Shown one piece after another: positions 61,122-64,000 of a stretch of DNA of 64,000 nucleotides. A program made the translations under genes and the position numbers. The notes beneath the pieces are model-generated. The model ran no database searches and was not told where the DNA came from. It saw nothing but the letters and a program-made list of their open reading frames with translations. The first letter of the stretch is position 1. Every line of letters begins with the position of its first letter. The stretch spans positions 62,001-126,000 of the forward strand of contig CAIZHQ010000012.1 in the NCBI GenBank assembly GCA_903932865.1, given 5' to 3'. Source of the stretch: an uncultured Burkholderiales bacterium. GTDB taxonomy: Bacteria; Pseudomonadota; Gammaproteobacteria; Burkholderiales; Burkholderiaceae_C.

Positions 61122-61155
61122 AAAAAGCCGCCTGGTCCAAATGACTCAAGGCGGC
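61122..61155 (-). terminator. Intrinsic terminator between protease and capsid genes
   Basis: On the minus strand, GCCGCCT (61155-61149) pairs with AGGCGGC (61133-61127) and is followed by TTTTTC. It sits 20 bases before the capsid start codon, inside the late operon. Confidence 0.72.
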
Positions 61156-61228
61156 GACAGGGATCACGACCAACGGGTCGCAGGGGGGCGCAACCCTCAA
61201 CGGAGGGCTGCAAGTGAACAGGATGAAA

Positions 61229-62170
61229 TCAAATCAGCGCGAGAGCGTCCCGCGCCTGCTTGAGGCGCGATTGGCTTTTCTGCGACTGGCTGCGCACGGC
61301 GTTGCCTGTGACCTTGGCCTGCATGCGGGCCAGAACATCGTCGAAAGATGCGATGCCATCGACCATGCGCTGCGCCAGGGCAGCATCAGCGCCGAGCACA
61401 CGGCCTTCGCCCATGCCGTTTCGGACAACGTCGACCGTGACACCTCTGCCCACGGCCACAGCCTGGATGAAGGCGTTGTAGTAGTCGTCCACACGAGACT
61501 GCATGAAGGCCTGGGCCTCAGGATCCAGCGGCACATAGGGGTTGCCTTCGACCTTGAACTTGCCAGCCGAGATCAGGGTGGTTTTGACGCCCTCTTCTTC
61601 CAGCGCTTTTGAATAGTCAAAGTGCGCCTGCCACACGCCAATGGAGCCCACCTCACCTCCAGGGGTGACGTAGAACTCACTGGCAGAGCAGCCAATCCAG
61701 TACGCCGCCGAGGCAGCCAGGCTGTTGGCCACGGCCACAACGGGCTTCTGGGCTCGGGCCTTGACGATCTCCGATGCAAGTTCGGCCACGCCATAAACGC
61801 TGCCGCCAGGGCTATCAATATCGATCAGGATCTGGCCCACCGTGTCGTCTGCCAGGACCTGGCGCAAGGCCGAGGTGAATTGCTGGGTACTGGTACTGCC
61901 GGGGCCAGAGATGTCATTGACCATGTTGCCCCGCTGAGTGACAACGCCGTACAGAGGCAACACGGCAATGCCAGAGCCCGCATTGGCCGCAGCCATCTGT
62001 TTACGGGTATCGCGCAGCACCCGCTCCGACTGGATCTGAAACATGGTCTCATCAGTTGGGGGCTCGCCCGCAGACCAGCGGGTCAAGACCCCGGCCATGG
62101 CCTGGAGCCGCTCGGGCATCAGGGCCCACGGGGTGGTCAAAAATTCGGAGAGCAGAAGTTGTCTGTTCAT
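61229..62170 (-). CDS. S49-family capsid maturation protease
   Basis: 313 residues, SppA-like (ClpP fold). ILIDIDSPGGSVYGVAELAS holds the oxyanion loop, AVANSLAASAAYWIGCSA the nucleophile Ser, and ISAGKFKVEGNPYVPLDPEA the general-base Lys. It cleaves scaffold and capsid N-terminal domains during head maturation. The alanine/glutamine-rich C-terminal tail may act as scaffold. Its start overlaps the portal stop by ATGA (62167-62170). Confidence 0.93.
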   Translation of the reverse strand: MNRQLLLSEFLTTPWALMPERLQAMAGVLTRWSAGEPPTDETMFQIQSERVLRDTRKQMAAANAGSGIAVLPLYGVVTQRGNMVNDISGPGSTSTQQFTSALRQVLADDTVGQILIDIDSPGGSVYGVAELASEIVKARAQKPVVAVANSLAASAAYWIGCSASEFYVTPGGEVGSIGVWQAHFDYSKALEEEGVKTTLISAGKFKVEGNPYVPLDPEAQAFMQSRVDDYYNAFIQAVAVGRGVTVDVVRNGMGEGRVLGADAALAQRMVDGIASFDDVLARMQAKVTGNAVRSQSQKSQSRLKQARDALALI

Positions 62171-63663
62171 GTGTCTTTTCCTGTGTGAATGCCCAATTGA
62201 ATGAGGGACCGGGACAGCGCCTGCTCATCCTCGAGTAATGGAGCGCCCTGCGCCCAGTCCTCTACTACCGATGGAGGCAGGCTAAAGGTCTGGGCGATCA
62301 GGTTGATTTCGTTGGTGCCCAGAGCGCCTTTTTTGCAGATGCGCCGGGCCAGGCGCTGGGCGTTGGACTCGACCAGCCTTCGAAGGCGCAGGCTCAACTG
62401 CTGGTCCTGCTCAGGGCTGGCATCAGGGCCTGTGGAATCGGCATCTGGGGCGGACTCGTTTTCTGCTTCCTCTGCGTCATCCTCTTCGACCATGTTCAGT
62501 GGCCTGAGCGGTTGATCGAGCCCCGCGATCGGGTTGAGGTTTTCTGAAATTCGGGCCTCGTTGCGGGTGAGCCACCCGTTCTGAATGCCGCTTTGGTAGT
62601 AAGCAGAGCGACTGGCCGCATCCCCTCGCATGAGGTTGGCAAAGTCAAACTCGATCTCTAGGGCGTCCCCATCAGGAAGCAGGTCAGCTTCGATTGAAGC
62701 CTCCCAGCGCTCCGCCCAGGGCGTCATGGTGTGCATGACGAATTCCAAGCTTTGCTGCTCGATGTTCGAGAAAGTCGCCCGGTCTAAATCAGCAATCATG
62801 TGCGGCGGCACACGGAACAGGCGGGCGATGTCCGTGATCTGAAACTTGCGCAGCTCCAGGAACTGGGCGTCCTTGTTCGTGACGCCCACCTCGTGGAACT
62901 TCATGCCGTTCTCAAGCACCAGGACCTTGCCCCGGTTCGAGCCAGACTGCGCGGCCTGGTAGGACTCCCGAAACACCCGCTTGGACTCCGGGTCCTTGAA
63001 GGTGCCGGGGAACTCGATCCAGCCCCCCGTGGGTTTGGCATCGTTGGAGAAGAACCGAGCTCCGTAGTCCTGCGCAGCCAGGGCCATGCCCAGGCTTTCT
63101 CGCGAGAGCTCAATGGGGCTCAGGCCAATCAGCCCATCCGAAGACAGGCCCCTCAGATGCCAGACCTCCCCGCGAGGCAGGACGATCTCCGAGCCCGCCT
63201 GATCCCGGATACGGTAACGGTAGTCACCAGAGGACAACAGCTCCATCCGCACCCGGTCGGGGTGAATCGGGATCAGCTCGGTGATCTCTCCCTGGCTGTT
63301 GGCCAGGATCTGGCAGAAGGCGTTCCCCCTCAAGGCCAGATGACCCTGCAGCATTTCACGCCACTCGAAAGGGTTCTGGTATCGATTAGGCCGTTTGCCC
63401 AGCAATTGGTAGAGCCAGTGGTCTGTCACCCTGTCCTTGCCACCGTCCTTGCGGGGCCGATAGACCACCAAGGGGAGTGACGCCATTGTCTCCGAGAGGA
63501 TGCGCACGCAGGCGTAGACCGCAGCCAGGCGCATGGCCGAATCGGCCGACACACGCATGCCAGAGATGCTTCGAGCCGAAACAGGCTCGAAATAGAAGTC
63601 TCCCCAGGGGGAGCGATCACTCGAGGAAGCTCTGAAACGGTCAAAGAATTTGAAAAGGCCCAT
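62167..63663 (-). CDS. HK97-family portal protein
   Basis: 498 residues. MRLAAVYACVRILSETMASLPL, WLYQLLGKRPNRYQNPFEWR, LRGNAFCQILANSQGEITEL and the stem-crown part DIARLFRVPPHMIADLDRATF (in parts) are the phage portal family PF04860. The C-terminal 100 residues are an acidic extension (EEDDAEEAENESAPDADS) and a helical tail. It is the dodecameric DNA gate of the head. Confidence 0.95.
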   Translation of the reverse strand: MGLFKFFDRFRASSSDRSPWGDFYFEPVSARSISGMRVSADSAMRLAAVYACVRILSETMASLPLVVYRPRKDGGKDRVTDHWLYQLLGKRPNRYQNPFEWREMLQGHLALRGNAFCQILANSQGEITELIPIHPDRVRMELLSSGDYRYRIRDQAGSEIVLPRGEVWHLRGLSSDGLIGLSPIELSRESLGMALAAQDYGARFFSNDAKPTGGWIEFPGTFKDPESKRVFRESYQAAQSGSNRGKVLVLENGMKFHEVGVTNKDAQFLELRKFQITDIARLFRVPPHMIADLDRATFSNIEQQSLEFVMHTMTPWAERWEASIEADLLPDGDALEIEFDFANLMRGDAASRSAYYQSGIQNGWLTRNEARISENLNPIAGLDQPLRPLNMVEEDDAEEAENESAPDADSTGPDASPEQDQQLSLRLRRLVESNAQRLARRICKKGALGTNEINLIAQTFSLPPSVVEDWAQGAPLLEDEQALSRSLIQLGIHTGKDT

Positions 63664-63667
63664 GACG

Positions 63668-64000
63668 TCAGAGCACCATCAACTCATAGTCGGATCCCAG
63701 CACCACCGATTCGCCCGGTTTGATCGCCCGAGAAAGGGCCATGATCAGTGCCACGATGCCGTCTATCTTGTTTTCTGGTCTTTCCTTCCTTGGATAGATG
63801 TTGTCTTTGACGTCCGTGTGGGCCACCACGTTGCTGGCCATCCAGGCCAGCACCGGGTCCCCGTCATGAACCAGCTTCTTTTGCAGGACCAAGGCCTCGA
63901 GCGTCTTCATCGGCTCGCTGAAGTTCAGCACCGTGGGGCGAACTTCGATCATGGGCAGGCCCTCGGACAACATGCGTGTGGACAGCTGCGTAGCCTGGAA
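63668..64000 (-). CDS. Terminase large subunit, C-terminal fragment (runs off right edge)
   Basis: 111 codons are visible with no start in the window. MLSEGLPMIEVRPTVLNFSE and the stretch VLAWMASNVVAHTDVKDNIYP (in parts) followed by ENKIDGIVALIMALSRAI are the conserved C-terminal nuclease end of HK97-type TerL proteins, where an Asp in N-K-I-D-G binds metal. It packages DNA into heads. It ends 4 bases before the portal gene, and the rest lies beyond 64,000. Confidence 0.92.
   Translation of the reverse strand, partial: FQATQLSTRMLSEGLPMIEVRPTVLNFSEPMKTLEALVLQKKLVHDGDPVLAWMASNVVAHTDVKDNIYPRKERPENKIDGIVALIMALSRAIKPGESVVLGSDYELMVL

Noticed and set aside
1-64000. CRISPR arrays, IS elements and rRNA operons
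   Set aside because: No regularly spaced repeats, no transposase genes and no rRNA sequence were found on reading the window.

Overview
The window looks like a chromosome segment of a betaproteobacterium, most likely Burkholderiales/Comamonadaceae. That placement is inferred from gene content and fairly high GC; nothing in the sequence names the species. It has two parts. Bases 1 to about 12,100 are ordinary chromosome. From about 12,100 to the right edge is one integrated element that runs off the window: a lambda/HK97-type siphovirus prophage with a serine recombinase at its left end and a large defence cargo.

Host part. A minus-strand surface-polysaccharide operon (<1-4608) holds two family-2 glycosyltransferases, one GT4-like glycosyltransferase, an O-antigen ligase-like membrane protein and a phosphoglucomutase/phosphomannomutase. 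Next come an alkylation-repair pair (AdaA-AlkA fusion and Ogt, overlapping by ATGA), an EamA permease, a short RlmN/Cfr-like radical SAM protein, SlyX, metK and an amidase. metK has a consensus promoter followed directly by an SAM-II-like riboswitch and a complement to its own ribosome binding site.

Element, left end (12.1-17.6 kb). A minus-strand UUCG terminator with no intact gene in front of it lies next to an interrupted palindrome that may be the attachment region. Then come a zinc-ribbon protein and a four-gene operon joined by ATGA overlaps: large serine recombinase, two ParB/RepB-like proteins and a DUF3987 protein.

Element, defence cargo (17.9-39.3 kb). A Gabija-type pair (OLD/TOPRIM nuclease plus UvrD-like helicase) is followed by a DNA phosphorothioation locus of the sspBCD-sspFGH kind. 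The modification genes (DUF4007 SspB, ATPase SspC, PAPS-reductase-like SspD) are on the minus strand. A WYL regulator, SF2 helicase, GHKL ATPase and PLD-like nuclease are on the plus strand. A divergent minus-strand operon carries a phosphorothioation-associated methyltransferase, a HIRAN protein, a repeat protein, a DUF2779 protein and an alpha/beta hydrolase. Two near-identical palindromes in the divergent promoter region are likely WYL operators. No sspA (cysteine desulfurase) is present.

Element, phage late genes (39.5-64 kb, all minus strand). In transcription order: TerL (cut by the window edge), portal, S49 protease, HK97 capsid protein, connectors, tail tube, a G/GT pair with a -1 slippery site, tape measure, M, L, K, I, J, accessory tail proteins, then lysis genes (holin, glucosaminidase, Rz with embedded Rz1). 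Between tail and lysis is the least familiar part of the window: a fibre-like protein whose last 38 residues hold 14 Cys and 10 Asn, mostly alternating, followed by six tightly packed genes for an Ig-like protein, three 2OG-Fe(II) oxygenase-like proteins, a 74-residue protein and a radical SAM/SPASM enzyme. I propose that this cassette post-translationally modifies the fibre tip; it is the best candidate here for an undescribed system.
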